64,000 nucleotides of DNA, from the NCBI RefSeq assembly GCF_018449695.1, contig NZ_JAAVUY010000026.1, positions 1-64,000 of the forward strand. The letters are read 5' to 3'. Origin of the DNA: Bradyrhizobium sp. dw_411 (GTDB lineage Bacteria > Pseudomonadota > Alphaproteobacteria > Rhizobiales > Xanthobacteraceae). Positions 36,638 through 45,106 of this stretch are shown here, piece by piece. A program made the position numbers and the translations under genes. A model generated the notes under the pieces. The model saw only the letters and a program-made list of their open reading frames with translations, had not been told where the DNA came from and searched no databases. How positions within the stretch are numbered: position 1 is the stretch's first letter; each line of letters begins with the position of its first letter.

Positions 36638-36782
36638 GGCGAGTTCCGCGTTCCGATCCGTTTCAAATGGCGCGGGATCAAGTCTTTGGTGCGGAAAATG
36701 TTTCCGGCGATCGCCTAATTGGGCGTCTTTCTGGTGAAATTTCGATTAAAAGGCCGCAAGTTGTTCCCCAAGCAGGGCAAAG

Positions 36783-36815
36783 AAAAGCCCCGGCCGCAGA
36801 GGGCCGGGGCTTTTT
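36783..36815. terminator. Strong bidirectional intrinsic terminator
   Basis: 13-bp perfect stem AAAAGCCCCGGCC / GGCCGGGGCTTTT with a six-base loop and A/T-runs on both sides. It ends the minus-strand Gly-rich secreted protein gene 23 bases after its stop. Confidence 0.92.
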
Positions 36816-36838
36816 GAGGTCCGGATCGGACGATTGGA

Positions 36839-37108
36839 TCAATAGCAGCGATTGACCACGCGCCAGCGCGGTCCCCAGGGGGTCGGGACCAATCGCCGCA
36901 CATAGCAGCCGCCGTAGCCATAGCCGGCATAGGCGCCGTACCCGTAATAACCGGGGCCGCCGGCGAAGAAGCGCGGACCGCCCCAGCCGCCGCCGTGCCA
37001 TCCACCATGCCACCCATGGCCGCCGAAGGCCGAGGCAGAGGTCGGCGCCAAGGCGGCCACACCCAGCGAAGCCGCGGCAACTGCAACAAGCGAGAGTTTG
37101 CGTAACAT
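36839..37108 (-). CDS. Gly/Trp/Tyr-rich small secreted protein
   Basis: 89 aa from the ATG at 37108 (GAGGAGAACGAC upstream). Clear signal peptide ending TSASA, then HGWHGGWHGGGWGG repeats, a GYYGYGAYAGYGYGG tract, and a C-terminal motif CYVRRLVPTPWGPRW with two cysteines. This architecture is frequent in Bradyrhizobium and relatives. Function is unknown; His/Gly repeats could bind metal and the terminal Cys pair may form a disulfide. Confidence 0.82.
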   Translation of the reverse strand: MLRKLSLVAVAAASLGVAALAPTSASAFGGHGWHGGWHGGGWGGPRFFAGGPGYYGYGAYAGYGYGGCYVRRLVPTPWGPRWRVVNRCY

Positions 37109-37392
37109 GTCGTTCTCCTCAACGTTTGGCGCCGTCGGCGCCATCAGGTGAAACGTGCTGCCCCGTAAGCCTCGACAGGCGAGGCGTGCGGTTGATGGAA
37201 GCCTATGTCCGGCAAGCTGAACGCAACCGGGACGATCGCTTCAGAAAGGGTTCACCTTCGTGAAATTGTTGTAATTCCGGGCCTTAAAGCAGGCGCCGGC
37301 AGGTCGGCGGCATTTCACCTGATCGCTTGCCGTTCACAGGCTACGCCGATATAAGCCCGGCAACTTCCATCAGCGTTTTCAAGGACGAAACC
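37109..37392. other. Divergent intergenic region between the Gly-rich gene and ndk
   Basis: About 285 bases. The ndk promoter is placed at 37327-37355. The left part should hold the promoter of the Gly-rich secreted protein gene on the minus strand. I see no additional gene. Confidence 0.5.
37327..37355 (+). promoter_or_regulatory. Candidate sigma-70 promoter of ndk
   Basis: -35 TTGCCG (37327-37332), 17-base spacer, -10 TATAAG (37350-37355); the ndk ATG is 37 bases further on. Good match to housekeeping promoters with ideal spacing. Confidence 0.55.
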
Positions 37393-37815
37393 ATGGCGAT
37401 CGAACGTACCTTTTCCATCATCAAGCCGGATGCGACCGAGCGTAACCTGACCGGCGCCATCAACGCGCTGATCGAAAAGGCCGGACTTCGCATCGTTGCG
37501 CAAAAGCGCATTCGCATGACCCGCGAACAGGCCGAAACCTTCTACGCCGTGCACAAGGCGCGGCCGTTCTTCGGCGAACTGGTGGATTTCATGATTTCCG
37601 CACCGGTCGTGGTTCAGGTTCTCGAAGGCGAAAACGCCGTTCTCAAGCATCGCGACGTGATGGGCGCCACCGATCCTTCCAAGGCCGCCGACGGCACCAT
37701 CCGCAAGCTGCATGCAAAGTCGATCGGCGAAAACTCGGTGCACGGTTCTGACGCCGCCGAGACCGCCGTGATCGAAATAGCCCAGTTCTTCTCTGGCAAC
37801 GAAATCGTCGGCTGA
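37393..37815 (+). CDS. ndk: Nucleoside-diphosphate kinase
   Basis: 140 aa. Transfers the gamma phosphate between nucleoside tri- and diphosphates through a phosphohistidine. ERTFSIIKPDA at the N terminus and the active-site His in NSVHGSDAAETA (near residue 116) are intact, and the length is canonical. AAGGACGAAACC precedes the ATG; the longer frame from 37327 overlaps the promoter. Confidence 0.98.
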   Translation: MAIERTFSIIKPDATERNLTGAINALIEKAGLRIVAQKRIRMTREQAETFYAVHKARPFFGELVDFMISAPVVVQVLEGENAVLKHRDVMGATDPSKAADGTIRKLHAKSIGENSVHGSDAAETAVIEIAQFFSGNEIVG

Positions 37816-37835
37816 TCGACACGTCAAAGCATTGA

Positions 37836-37869
37836 TTGAGAGTCTGACTGGTTCTGATCAGACTCTCAA
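37836..37869. terminator. Perfect 12-bp inverted repeat after ndk
   Basis: Left arm TTGAGAGTCTGA (37836-37847), 10-base spacer, right arm TCAGACTCTCAA (37858-37869). It lies between ndk and the TerC gene. The T-run is missing, so it may be a transcription-pausing or RNA-stabilising hairpin, or a protein-binding dyad for the TerC gene, rather than a classical terminator. Confidence 0.5.
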
Positions 37870-37914
37870 CGATGATGACTGCGGAGGCGGCCGGTTGCGC
37901 CAAGGGGGCAGGCT

Positions 37915-38730
37915 GTGAATTGGCTGTTGCAGGTGTTTGATCCCGCCAACGTCGGTGCGTTGCTAGCGCAATTCCAAGCCGACGTGCAAAAGCCCGCGTT
38001 CTGGCTCTCGGTCGGCAAGATCATCTGGATCAACGTGCTGTTGTCCGGCGACAATGCGCTGGTCATCGCGATGGCCTGCCGCGGACTGCAGCCCCGGCAG
38101 CGCCTGTGGGGCATGGTGATCGGCGCCGGTATTGCAGTGATCCTGCTGATCTTGTTCACCGGCATTGTCGCGACGCTGATGGCATTGCCTTACCTCAAAC
38201 TGGTCGGCGGCATCGCGCTGTCGATCATTGCGGCCAAGCTTCTGGTGCCGGAAGATGAAGGTGACGACGTCACCGCCGGCACCACGCTGTGGCACGCCGT
38301 GCGGATTGTCGTGATCGCCGACATCGTGATGAGCCTCGATAATGTGATCGCGGTCGCCGCCGCCGCGAATGGCGAACTCGCGCTATTGGTGCTCGGCCTT
38401 GCCATCAGCATTCCCATGATCATTGCCGGCGCGGCGCTGATCATGATGGTGCTTGACCGGTTTCCGGTCCTGGTCTGGCTGGGAGCGCTGTTGCTCGGTT
38501 GGATTGCAGGGGACGTGATCGAGAGCGATCCGGCTGTCGATCCCTTGGTGCAGCGGCTTCTCGATGGCGGGCTCGCGCCGAAACTTGACGCGATATCGGC
38601 TGTCATCGGCGTACCACCGCACGACCTTGTCGGATATCTCGCCTCGGTGCTCGGCGCGATCGTTGTATTTGTCTCTGGATCGATCTGGCGCCGGCGCAAA
38701 CTGCGTCACAGCGAACGTGCCGCAGCTTAG
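37915..38730 (+). CDS. TerC/YjbE family integral membrane protein
   Basis: 271 aa from a GTG after AAGGGGGCAGGCT. Seven hydrophobic segments; the TerC signature LLSGDNALVIAMACRGL (around 43-60) and its second copy IVMSLDNVIAVAAAA (around 138-152) carry the paired Asp-Asn motifs thought to handle metal ions. Members such as Alx and YceF/YkoY-type proteins export manganese, often loading secreted enzymes; that role is inference here. Between ndk and ppx, no obvious operon partner. A Mn-riboswitch (yybP-ykoY) was looked for upstream and not seen. Confidence 0.88.
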   Translation: MNWLLQVFDPANVGALLAQFQADVQKPAFWLSVGKIIWINVLLSGDNALVIAMACRGLQPRQRLWGMVIGAGIAVILLILFTGIVATLMALPYLKLVGGIALSIIAAKLLVPEDEGDDVTAGTTLWHAVRIVVIADIVMSLDNVIAVAAAANGELALLVLGLAISIPMIIAGAALIMMVLDRFPVLVWLGALLLGWIAGDVIESDPAVDPLVQRLLDGGLAPKLDAISAVIGVPPHDLVGYLASVLGAIVVFVSGSIWRRRKLRHSERAAA

Positions 38731-40229
38731 CGTCTCACGATCGTTCCGGAGCGGCCGAGCAATCTTGCAAGCTGCTTGAAACGGCTGCCGACGCGATCGG
38801 CGACCAGATCGACCATCCGGTGCTCGAACACCAGCATCAATTTACGACCGCGGCTGCGGAAATGCGTGGCGGGCAAGACGCCGGGTCGCGCCGCCGAGAT
38901 CAGATGGGCGACCCGAAAGGCCGCGCCGAGCACGCGCGCGCGCTCGTCCATCGCCGGCGGCACCAGCCCCCTGATCGCCGCCGGTGGCTCGTTTTCCTCG
39001 CTCAAACCAGCATAACGGTAGAACACCGACAGTGCGACAAAGGCCCGGCCCTGATGACTGATCGCGCCGAAATTGCCGTTCATGATCAGACTGAGGGTCT
39101 CCTCGCCACGGTGATCGGGATGAACGCGCCATCCGATGTCGGACAACAGGCAGGCGGCATGGCGCAGGCGACGATCCTCGTCGGTTTCGCGCAACTTCAC
39201 GACCCTGACGAGGCGGTCGGTCCATCCGATCAGTTCCTGGGCATGACGCGCGGAGCGCGAAAACAACTCGTTCAGGGTCTGCGCGGCGCAGATCAATCCA
39301 TCCTTGGATCGCTCAAGCGGCGGCAGCAGCCCGTAGAGCAGGCCTTCGCGCACGCCGAAGGTTGAAAACACGATGGTCTTCGGCTTGGCGACACGAATGA
39401 TGTATTCGAGCACGAGCGCGGCATAGGTCAGTAACGGCCGCCGGGCATCGGCGACGGCTTCGATATTGGCCAGCATGTTTGTGGAGGCGAGGCGGCGCAG
39501 GCGCTGCGCGAAATCGAGCGCGTCCGCCGCCGGAATGGAATAGCCGTGCATCACCCGCAGCGGATAATTGCTCTGGATGATGTGGATGCGCGCCAGCGCG
39601 CGCCATGTGCCTCCGACGGCGTAGAACGCACGGCCGCGGCCAGCCTTGAGCTGGGCTACGCCGGAGAGGTCGGTCCGGACGATACGCTCGGCGCGCTTGA
39701 GCGATTTATCCGAGGCATCCTGCAGCGCCAGACTTCCGAGCGGCAGCGTCACGCCCTGGCGAATGCGGTTACCGCGCACGTCAATCAACTCCAGCGAACC
39801 GCCGCCGAGATCGCCGACAATGCCATCCGGTTTATGGACGCCGGAAATAACGCCGAGCGCCGATAGTTTGGCTTCGCGCGGACCCGACAGGATTTCAATC
39901 TTGACGCCGCAAATGCGCTCCGCCTTGGCGATGAAGTCGGGGCCGTTGGTGGCGTCGCGGCACGCAGCGGTGGCGATGGCGTGGACGCGGCCGACCTTCA
40001 TGGTCTTGCACAGCGCCCGGAAGCGCCGCAGCGAGGTCAACGCCTTGGCGACGGCGTCCGGCGCCAACAGGCCCGTGCTCTGGACTTCGCGTCCGAGCCC
40101 GCAAAGGGTTTTCTCGTTGAAGATAGAGACGAGGCTGCGCGTCATCGTTTCATAAACGACAAGACGCACCGAGTTCGACCCAATGTCGATGACCGCGACG
40201 CTGGGGGCGCGTTTGCGCGGCCGCTTCAC
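38727..40229 (-). CDS. ppx: Exopolyphosphatase / pppGpp phosphohydrolase family
   Basis: 500 aa of the Ppx/GppA fold. Two actin-like lobes: AVIDIGSNSVRLVVYE (phosphate-binding loop, about 10-25) and VGDLGGGSLELIDV (about 137-150), then an HD-like C-terminal half (about 310-500). Hydrolyses terminal phosphate from polyphosphate or pppGpp. Follows ppk by 12 bases in the same operon, so synthesis and breakdown of polyphosphate are encoded together. The stop codon overlaps the TerC gene's end by 4 bases (convergent). Confidence 0.93.
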   Translation of the reverse strand: MKRPRKRAPSVAVIDIGSNSVRLVVYETMTRSLVSIFNEKTLCGLGREVQSTGLLAPDAVAKALTSLRRFRALCKTMKVGRVHAIATAACRDATNGPDFIAKAERICGVKIEILSGPREAKLSALGVISGVHKPDGIVGDLGGGSLELIDVRGNRIRQGVTLPLGSLALQDASDKSLKRAERIVRTDLSGVAQLKAGRGRAFYAVGGTWRALARIHIIQSNYPLRVMHGYSIPAADALDFAQRLRRLASTNMLANIEAVADARRPLLTYAALVLEYIIRVAKPKTIVFSTFGVREGLLYGLLPPLERSKDGLICAAQTLNELFSRSARHAQELIGWTDRLVRVVKLRETDEDRRLRHAACLLSDIGWRVHPDHRGEETLSLIMNGNFGAISHQGRAFVALSVFYRYAGLSEENEPPAAIRGLVPPAMDERARVLGAAFRVAHLISAARPGVLPATHFRSRGRKLMLVFEHRMVDLVADRVGSRFKQLARLLGRSGTIVRR

Positions 40230-40241
40230 AGTAATATCCCC

Positions 40242-42440
40242 TTATGACGATTGCTGGCGTTCGGTACGGCGCGTGAGGCGGCGCGGCGAAGATTCCTTAA
40301 GCGACTTTCCACGGCCGGACAAACTCGGATTCGTCATGAAATAATTATGCAGGTTGAAAGGCTCTTCGCCTTTCGCGGCCTTCATACGCGTTGACGATCC
40401 ATCCGGCAACAACTGCCAGCTCTGCTCGGTATCTTTCAGGTTCGCGACCATGATCTGTTCGAGAACCTGCTGATGCACCGTGGGATTTTGCAGCGGACAC
40501 AACACTTCGACGCGCCGGTCGAGGTTGCGCGGCATCATGTCGGCCGACGAGATATACACAGCCGCCTTGGTGCTCGGCAGGCCCTGTCCCATCCCGAAGC
40601 AGTAGATGCGGCCATGTTCGAGGAACCGGCCGATGATCGATTTGACGCGGATGTTCTCCGAAAGCCCGGGAATACCCGGCCGCAGGCAGCAGATGCCGCG
40701 CACCACGAGTTCGATCGAGACCCCGGCCTGCGACGCCTCATAGAGCGCGTCGATGATGTCGGGGTCGACCAGCGAGTTCATCTTCAGCCAGATTGCAGCC
40801 GGCTTGCCGTGACGGGCGAAGTTGGTTTCGCCGTGGATGTGTTCCAGCATGCGCTTGCGCAAGGTGAGGGGCGATACCGCCATCTTTTCGATGTCGCTCG
40901 GCTCCGCATAGCCGGTGATGTAGTTGAACACCCGCGCGGCGTCGCGGCCGATGGCCGGGTCGGACGTGAAATATGACAGATCGGTGTAAATGCGCGCGGT
41001 CACCGGATGGTAGTTGCCGGTGCCGGTATGGACATAGGTCGTGAGGCTTCCAGCTTCGCGGCGCACGATCAGCGACAGCTTGGCGTGGGTCTTCAACTCA
41101 ATAAACCCGTACACCACCTGCACGCCGGCGCGCTCAAGATCGCGCGCCCAGCGGATATTGGCTTCCTCATCGAACCGCGCCTTGAGTTCGATCAGCGCCG
41201 TCACCGATTTGCCGGCCTCCGCGGCTTCCGCGAGCGCGCGCACGATCGGCGAATTGTTCGAGGTGCGATACAGCGTCTGTTTGATCGCGACGACGTCGGG
41301 ATCGCGCGCGGCCTGTTGCAGGAACTGCACGACGACGTCGAACGATTCATAGGGGTGATGAACGATCAGGTCCTTTTGCCGGATCGCCGCGAAGATGTCG
41401 CCGCCATGGTCGCGCACGCGCTCGGGATGGCGCGGCACATAGGGAACGAATTCGAGATCGGGCCGGTCGAGCCGTGTCAGTTGCGACAGTTCGTTCATCG
41501 CCAGCACGCCGTCTACCAAAAGAACCTCGTCATCGGCGGTGGAAAGCGCGCGCTGCACGAAGGCGCGCAGTTCTTCGGGCATCTTGGCTTCGATCTCGAG
41601 CCGGATTACCGATCCCCGCCGCCGCCGCTTCAGCGCGGTTTCGAACAAACGAACCAGATCCTCCGCCTCTTCCTCGATTTCAAGTTCGGAGTCGCGGATA
41701 ATACGGAACGCGCCCTGACCCTTGACGGTGTAACCGGGGAACAGCCGGCCGATGAACAGGCCGGTGGCTTGCTCTAGCGTAATCAGGCGCACCGCGCCGT
41801 CCTTGCCGGTGGGCATACGGATAAAGCGATCGATCTTGCCGGGCATACGAATAAGCGCGTTCATCGGCTTGCCGTCGGAGACCCGCGCCAGATGCAGCGC
41901 GACGGTAAAGCCGAGGCTCGGGATGAACGGAAACGGATGCGCCGGATCGATCGCCAGCGGCGTCAGCAGCGGGAAGATGTTGTGGAGGAAGTGATCCTCG
42001 ATCCAGGCACGCTCGGTCTTGGTGACATCGCGGCCGTCGACCAGAACGAGGCCGACCTCGGCCAGGATGCCGCGCAGGTCGCGCCAGATCGCCTGCTGGT
42101 CGCTGGCGAGTTTTGAAACCGTCTCGTTGATAGCCACAAGCTGTTCGGCGGGGGTCAGTCCGTCCGGACTGCGCTCGGCAATGCCCTCGCGCACCTGGGC
42201 CTTGATGCCGGCGACCCGCACCATGAAGAACTCATCAAGGTTATTGGCGGATATCGACAGAAATCTCACCCGCTCGAGCGCGGGGTGGCCGGGATTGACG
42301 GATTCTTCCAGCACCCGGCGATTGAAATGCAGCCAGGAAAGCTCCCGGTTGATGAAGCGCTCGGGGCTGCTGGCCATCGCCGCGCCGGCTTCGGAATCCG
42401 CTTCTTTTTCTTTAATAACAATAGCTTGTGCGGATTCCAT
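40242..42440 (-). CDS. ppk: Polyphosphate kinase 1
   Basis: 732 aa from the ATG at 42440. Reversible ATP-dependent polyphosphate polymerisation. N-terminal helical domain beginning FINRELSWLHFNRRVLEE, head domain, and the two C-terminal phospholipase-D-like domains; autophosphorylated His lies in VHTGTGNYHP, and ITGYAEPSD follows. Upstream in-frame ATGs at 42455, 42530 and 42557 exist; the codons between 42441 and 42530 look atypical of this genome, so the shorter start is preferred. Operon order pgsA-hda-ppk-ppx. Confidence 0.94.
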   Translation of the reverse strand: MESAQAIVIKEKEADSEAGAAMASSPERFINRELSWLHFNRRVLEESVNPGHPALERVRFLSISANNLDEFFMVRVAGIKAQVREGIAERSPDGLTPAEQLVAINETVSKLASDQQAIWRDLRGILAEVGLVLVDGRDVTKTERAWIEDHFLHNIFPLLTPLAIDPAHPFPFIPSLGFTVALHLARVSDGKPMNALIRMPGKIDRFIRMPTGKDGAVRLITLEQATGLFIGRLFPGYTVKGQGAFRIIRDSELEIEEEAEDLVRLFETALKRRRRGSVIRLEIEAKMPEELRAFVQRALSTADDEVLLVDGVLAMNELSQLTRLDRPDLEFVPYVPRHPERVRDHGGDIFAAIRQKDLIVHHPYESFDVVVQFLQQAARDPDVVAIKQTLYRTSNNSPIVRALAEAAEAGKSVTALIELKARFDEEANIRWARDLERAGVQVVYGFIELKTHAKLSLIVRREAGSLTTYVHTGTGNYHPVTARIYTDLSYFTSDPAIGRDAARVFNYITGYAEPSDIEKMAVSPLTLRKRMLEHIHGETNFARHGKPAAIWLKMNSLVDPDIIDALYEASQAGVSIELVVRGICCLRPGIPGLSENIRVKSIIGRFLEHGRIYCFGMGQGLPSTKAAVYISSADMMPRNLDRRVEVLCPLQNPTVHQQVLEQIMVANLKDTEQSWQLLPDGSSTRMKAAKGEEPFNLHNYFMTNPSLSGRGKSLKESSPRRLTRRTERQQSS

Positions 42441-42578
42441 CGAACTCTCATCCATTCCAGTTCTGGCGGTCTGGCCGTCGGAACGAGACCGCTTAAACAA
42501 TGTGTTATCGAGATGACGTTTCGATGACATTGACGTTCCCGGCCCGGGCGTCGTCAAGGTACCAAGACAGGGGAAACG

Positions 42579-43256
42579 TCAGGCATCGCGCAACAGGTCG
42601 GCCGCCAATGCCCGGGTCACCGGCCGGCCCAGCCGCAGGGCTTCGGTATCCAGCAGCTCCACGGCCTGCCGCACGGCGGCATAAGAACGCTCAATCCGGG
42701 TTGCGAGATAGCTTACCACGGTCTCGTCGACAGTCAGTTGACGGTCCGCACAGAATTTGACGATCAGCGCCCGAAACAACTGGTCGTCCGGTGGCAACAG
42801 CAGCACGGTCGGGACCGCGCGCAGGCGCGAGCGCAGATCGCGCAGCTCGATCTGTAACGCCGTGGGCGGTTCGCGGGCCGTGATCAGAACGAACGCGGCA
42901 TCTTCGCGCGCCAGGTTCAACAGATGGAATAGCGCCCGTTCGTCGAGGTCTTGCGATTTCAGATCTTCGACCACCAGCGCGCCCGTCGCCAGGGCGCCGG
43001 GCACCGCCGTCGCGGTCAACGCATGCGCGGAGATCGAGCGCGCGCCGGATTCCTCGGCCCAGATCGCGGCGAGGTGGCTCTTGCCCGAACCCTCGGGCCC
43101 CACCAGCAGCATGACGCGGTTCGGCCAGTCGGGCCAGCTATCGACCAATGCGAGACCGGCGGCATTGGCCGGGCCTTCATGGAAGTTGTCGCGTGTCAGG
43201 CTCTCCGCATGCGGCAGCGCAAATGCGAGCTGACGAGGTTGAACGCGGCCTGCCAC
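42579..43256 (-). CDS. hda: Hda/DnaA-like regulatory ATPase of replication initiation
   Basis: 225 aa. A single AAA+ domain homologous to DnaA domain III without the DNA-binding domain IV, as in Hda/HdaA. Short N-terminal clamp-binding-type segment QPRQLAFALP, Walker A LVGPEGSGKSH near residue 48, degenerate Walker B VVEDLKSQDLDE, sensor region ITAREPP. Hda with the beta clamp stimulates ATP hydrolysis by DnaA to prevent re-initiation. Start at the GTG at 43256, 6 bases after GGAG. The frame open to 43367 is rejected. Upstream of ppk in the operon. Confidence 0.93.
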   Translation of the reverse strand: MAGRVQPRQLAFALPHAESLTRDNFHEGPANAAGLALVDSWPDWPNRVMLLVGPEGSGKSHLAAIWAEESGARSISAHALTATAVPGALATGALVVEDLKSQDLDERALFHLLNLAREDAAFVLITAREPPTALQIELRDLRSRLRAVPTVLLLPPDDQLFRALIVKFCADRQLTVDETVVSYLATRIERSYAAVRQAVELLDTEALRLGRPVTRALAADLLRDA

Positions 43257-43279
43257 ACAAGTCTCCAAGCCGGGGTCGA

Positions 43280-43325
43280 CCGGCACGTGATTTCCCAAAT
43301 CCGGATTTTCCAAATCTGGATTTCC
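43280..43325 (-). repeat. Short imperfect tandem repeat upstream of hda
   Basis: Three imperfect AT-richer copies of about 15 bases, GGAAATCCAGATTT, GGAAAATCCGGATTT and GGGAAATC, in the 75-base gap between pgsA and hda. Local composition differs from the flanks. It could be a leader element affecting hda or a remnant; function unknown. Confidence 0.6.
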
Positions 43326-43330
43326 GAACT

Positions 43331-43873
43331 CTAGCTCGCTTCGATCGTGCTCATGTGCCGCACCCACTCGACGAGATAGAAGGATACGGAAACCAGAGTA
43401 AAGACGGTGACAAAACCCATCAGGATCAGGTCATACGGCCTTGGCGTGAAGCCGAAGCCGAGCGCGGCGAGGATCAATGCCGCAAACGCCACCTGCGCCA
43501 CCGTATTGAGCTTCGACACCATCAGCGGTTTCATCGGAATCGGTTTGCCGAACAACCATGACACAATCACGGCGGACACGATCATGATGTCGCGCGACAC
43601 CACCAGGATGACGATCCAGCGCGGCACCGCGCCCCAGATCCCGAGCGCCACATAGATCGAGACCAACAGCGCCTTGTCCGCGAGGGGATCGAGCAGCGCT
43701 CCCAATTCGCTGGCCATGTTGAAGCGCTTGGCGAGAAAGCCGTCGACCGCGTCGCTGACGCCCGCGATGACAAAGATCGCAAACGCGATCTCCATCTGGC
43801 TGGAGGCAATCGCCCAGACGATAATCGGCACCAGCAGGATGCGGCCGAGGGTAATGATGTTGGGTATGCTCAC
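43331..43873 (-). CDS. pgsA: CDP-diacylglycerol-glycerol-3-phosphate 3-phosphatidyltransferase
   Basis: 180 aa. CDP-alcohol phosphatidyltransferase with the catalytic pattern D-x2-D-G-x2-A-x6-G-x3-D-x3-D seen in VSDAVDGFLAKRFNM through LLDPLADKA (about 37-70). IPNIITLGRILL at the N terminus and about five to six membrane helices. It makes phosphatidylglycerol phosphate; PgsA is the best fit by sequence and length, though a related CDP-alcohol transferase is not excluded. First gene of the run leading to hda, divergent from purM. Confidence 0.9.
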   Translation of the reverse strand: MSIPNIITLGRILLVPIIVWAIASSQMEIAFAIFVIAGVSDAVDGFLAKRFNMASELGALLDPLADKALLVSIYVALGIWGAVPRWIVILVVSRDIMIVSAVIVSWLFGKPIPMKPLMVSKLNTVAQVAFAALILAALGFGFTPRPYDLILMGFVTVFTLVSVSFYLVEWVRHMSTIEAS

Positions 43874-43919
43874 GGCGCTTCCCGGCTACCGGCCTGATGT
43901 GTCGTAACTATCCAGCCCT

Positions 43920-43949
43920 TTGCAGGGTGAGCCGGTTCCCGTCTACATA
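43920..43949 (+). promoter_or_regulatory. Candidate promoter of purMN
   Basis: -35 TTGCAG (43920-43925), 18-base spacer, -10 TACATA (43944-43949), 80 bases before the purM ATG. Moderate consensus only. Confidence 0.35.
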
Positions 43950-44028
43950 GTACATGCGCCGGCCGCTTGCGAGCCATTGCACATCCATGGAATCCGACGT
44001 AACCAGCCGCCTTCATCTGGAATAGGCC

Positions 44029-45102
44029 ATGATCGACCGTAAAAACGGGCTCACTTACGCGGATTCGGGCGTCGATATCGATGCGGGAAATCGCCTCGTT
44101 GACATGATCAAGCCGTTGGTTCGCGCCACCGCCCGTGCCGGCGCCGACGCCGAAATCGGCGGATTCGGCGGGCTGTTCGATCTGAAGGCGGCCGGCTTCA
44201 AGGACCCGGTTCTGGTTGCGGCCACCGACGGCGTCGGGACCAAGGTCAAGATTGCCATCGATACCGGCCTGCATGACGGTATCGGGATCGATCTGGTGGC
44301 GATGTCGGTCAACGACCTCGTCGTGCAGGGCGCCGAGCCGCTGTTTTTTCTGGACTATTTTGCCTGCGGCAGGCTCGACCCGGAGGCCACCGCCGCGATC
44401 GTGGCCGGGATTGCGGAGGGCTGCCGTGAGTCCGGTTGCGCGCTGATCGGCGGCGAGACCGCCGAGATGCCCGGCCTCTACAAGGACGGCGACTACGATC
44501 TCGCGGGCTTTGCGGTTGGCGCTGCCGAGCGTGGCACGCTGCTGCCGCGCCCGGATATCGCGGCAGGCGACGCGGTGATCGGTCTGGCCTCATCAGGCGT
44601 TCACTCCAACGGCTACTCGCTGGTGCGCAAGATCGTCGAGCGGTCCGGTCTGGGCTTCGACGCGCCGGCGCCGTTTTCGCCGGTCATGACGCTGGGCGGC
44701 GCGCTGCTGACGCCGACACGGCTCTATGTACGCTCATGCCTGCGTGCGATCCGCGAGACCGGAGCAGTCAAGGGACTGGCCCACATTACCGGCGGCGGTT
44801 TCACCGACAATATTCCGCGCGTGCTGCCAAAGCATCTTGGTGTCGGGATCGATCTGGCGCGCCTGCCGGTGTTGCCGGTGTTCAAATGGCTGGCAGAGCA
44901 GGGCGGCATTGCCGAACTCGAATTGCTGCGCACCTTCAACTGCGGCATCGGCATAATCGCGATCGTGAAAGCGGATGCGGTGGAAGAGGTCAGCGATATT
45001 CTGACGCAGGGCGGCGAGACCGTCGCACTGCTCGGCGAGGTGATCCCGGCGCAGGGCGAACACCGCGTGGTCTATAACGGTCATCTCGATCTTAAATGGT
45101 AA
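44029..45102 (+). CDS. purM: Phosphoribosylformylglycinamidine cyclo-ligase
   Basis: 357 aa. ATP-dependent AIR synthase of purine biosynthesis. LTYADSGVDIDAGNRLV at the N terminus, ATDGVGTKVKIA (nucleotide loop), DLVVQGAEPLFFLDY and GGETAEMPG, all characteristic of PurM. Followed by purN after 4 bases, the normal purMN operon. Confidence 0.98.
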   Translation: MIDRKNGLTYADSGVDIDAGNRLVDMIKPLVRATARAGADAEIGGFGGLFDLKAAGFKDPVLVAATDGVGTKVKIAIDTGLHDGIGIDLVAMSVNDLVVQGAEPLFFLDYFACGRLDPEATAAIVAGIAEGCRESGCALIGGETAEMPGLYKDGDYDLAGFAVGAAERGTLLPRPDIAAGDAVIGLASSGVHSNGYSLVRKIVERSGLGFDAPAPFSPVMTLGGALLTPTRLYVRSCLRAIRETGAVKGLAHITGGGFTDNIPRVLPKHLGVGIDLARLPVLPVFKWLAEQGGIAELELLRTFNCGIGIIAIVKADAVEEVSDILTQGGETVALLGEVIPAQGEHRVVYNGHLDLKW

Positions 45103-45106
45103 GGCC

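Noticed and set aside
37816..37914. Manganese riboswitch (yybP-ykoY) before the TerC gene
   Set aside because: The gap is too short and lacks the conserved loop sequences; only a simple dyad is present.
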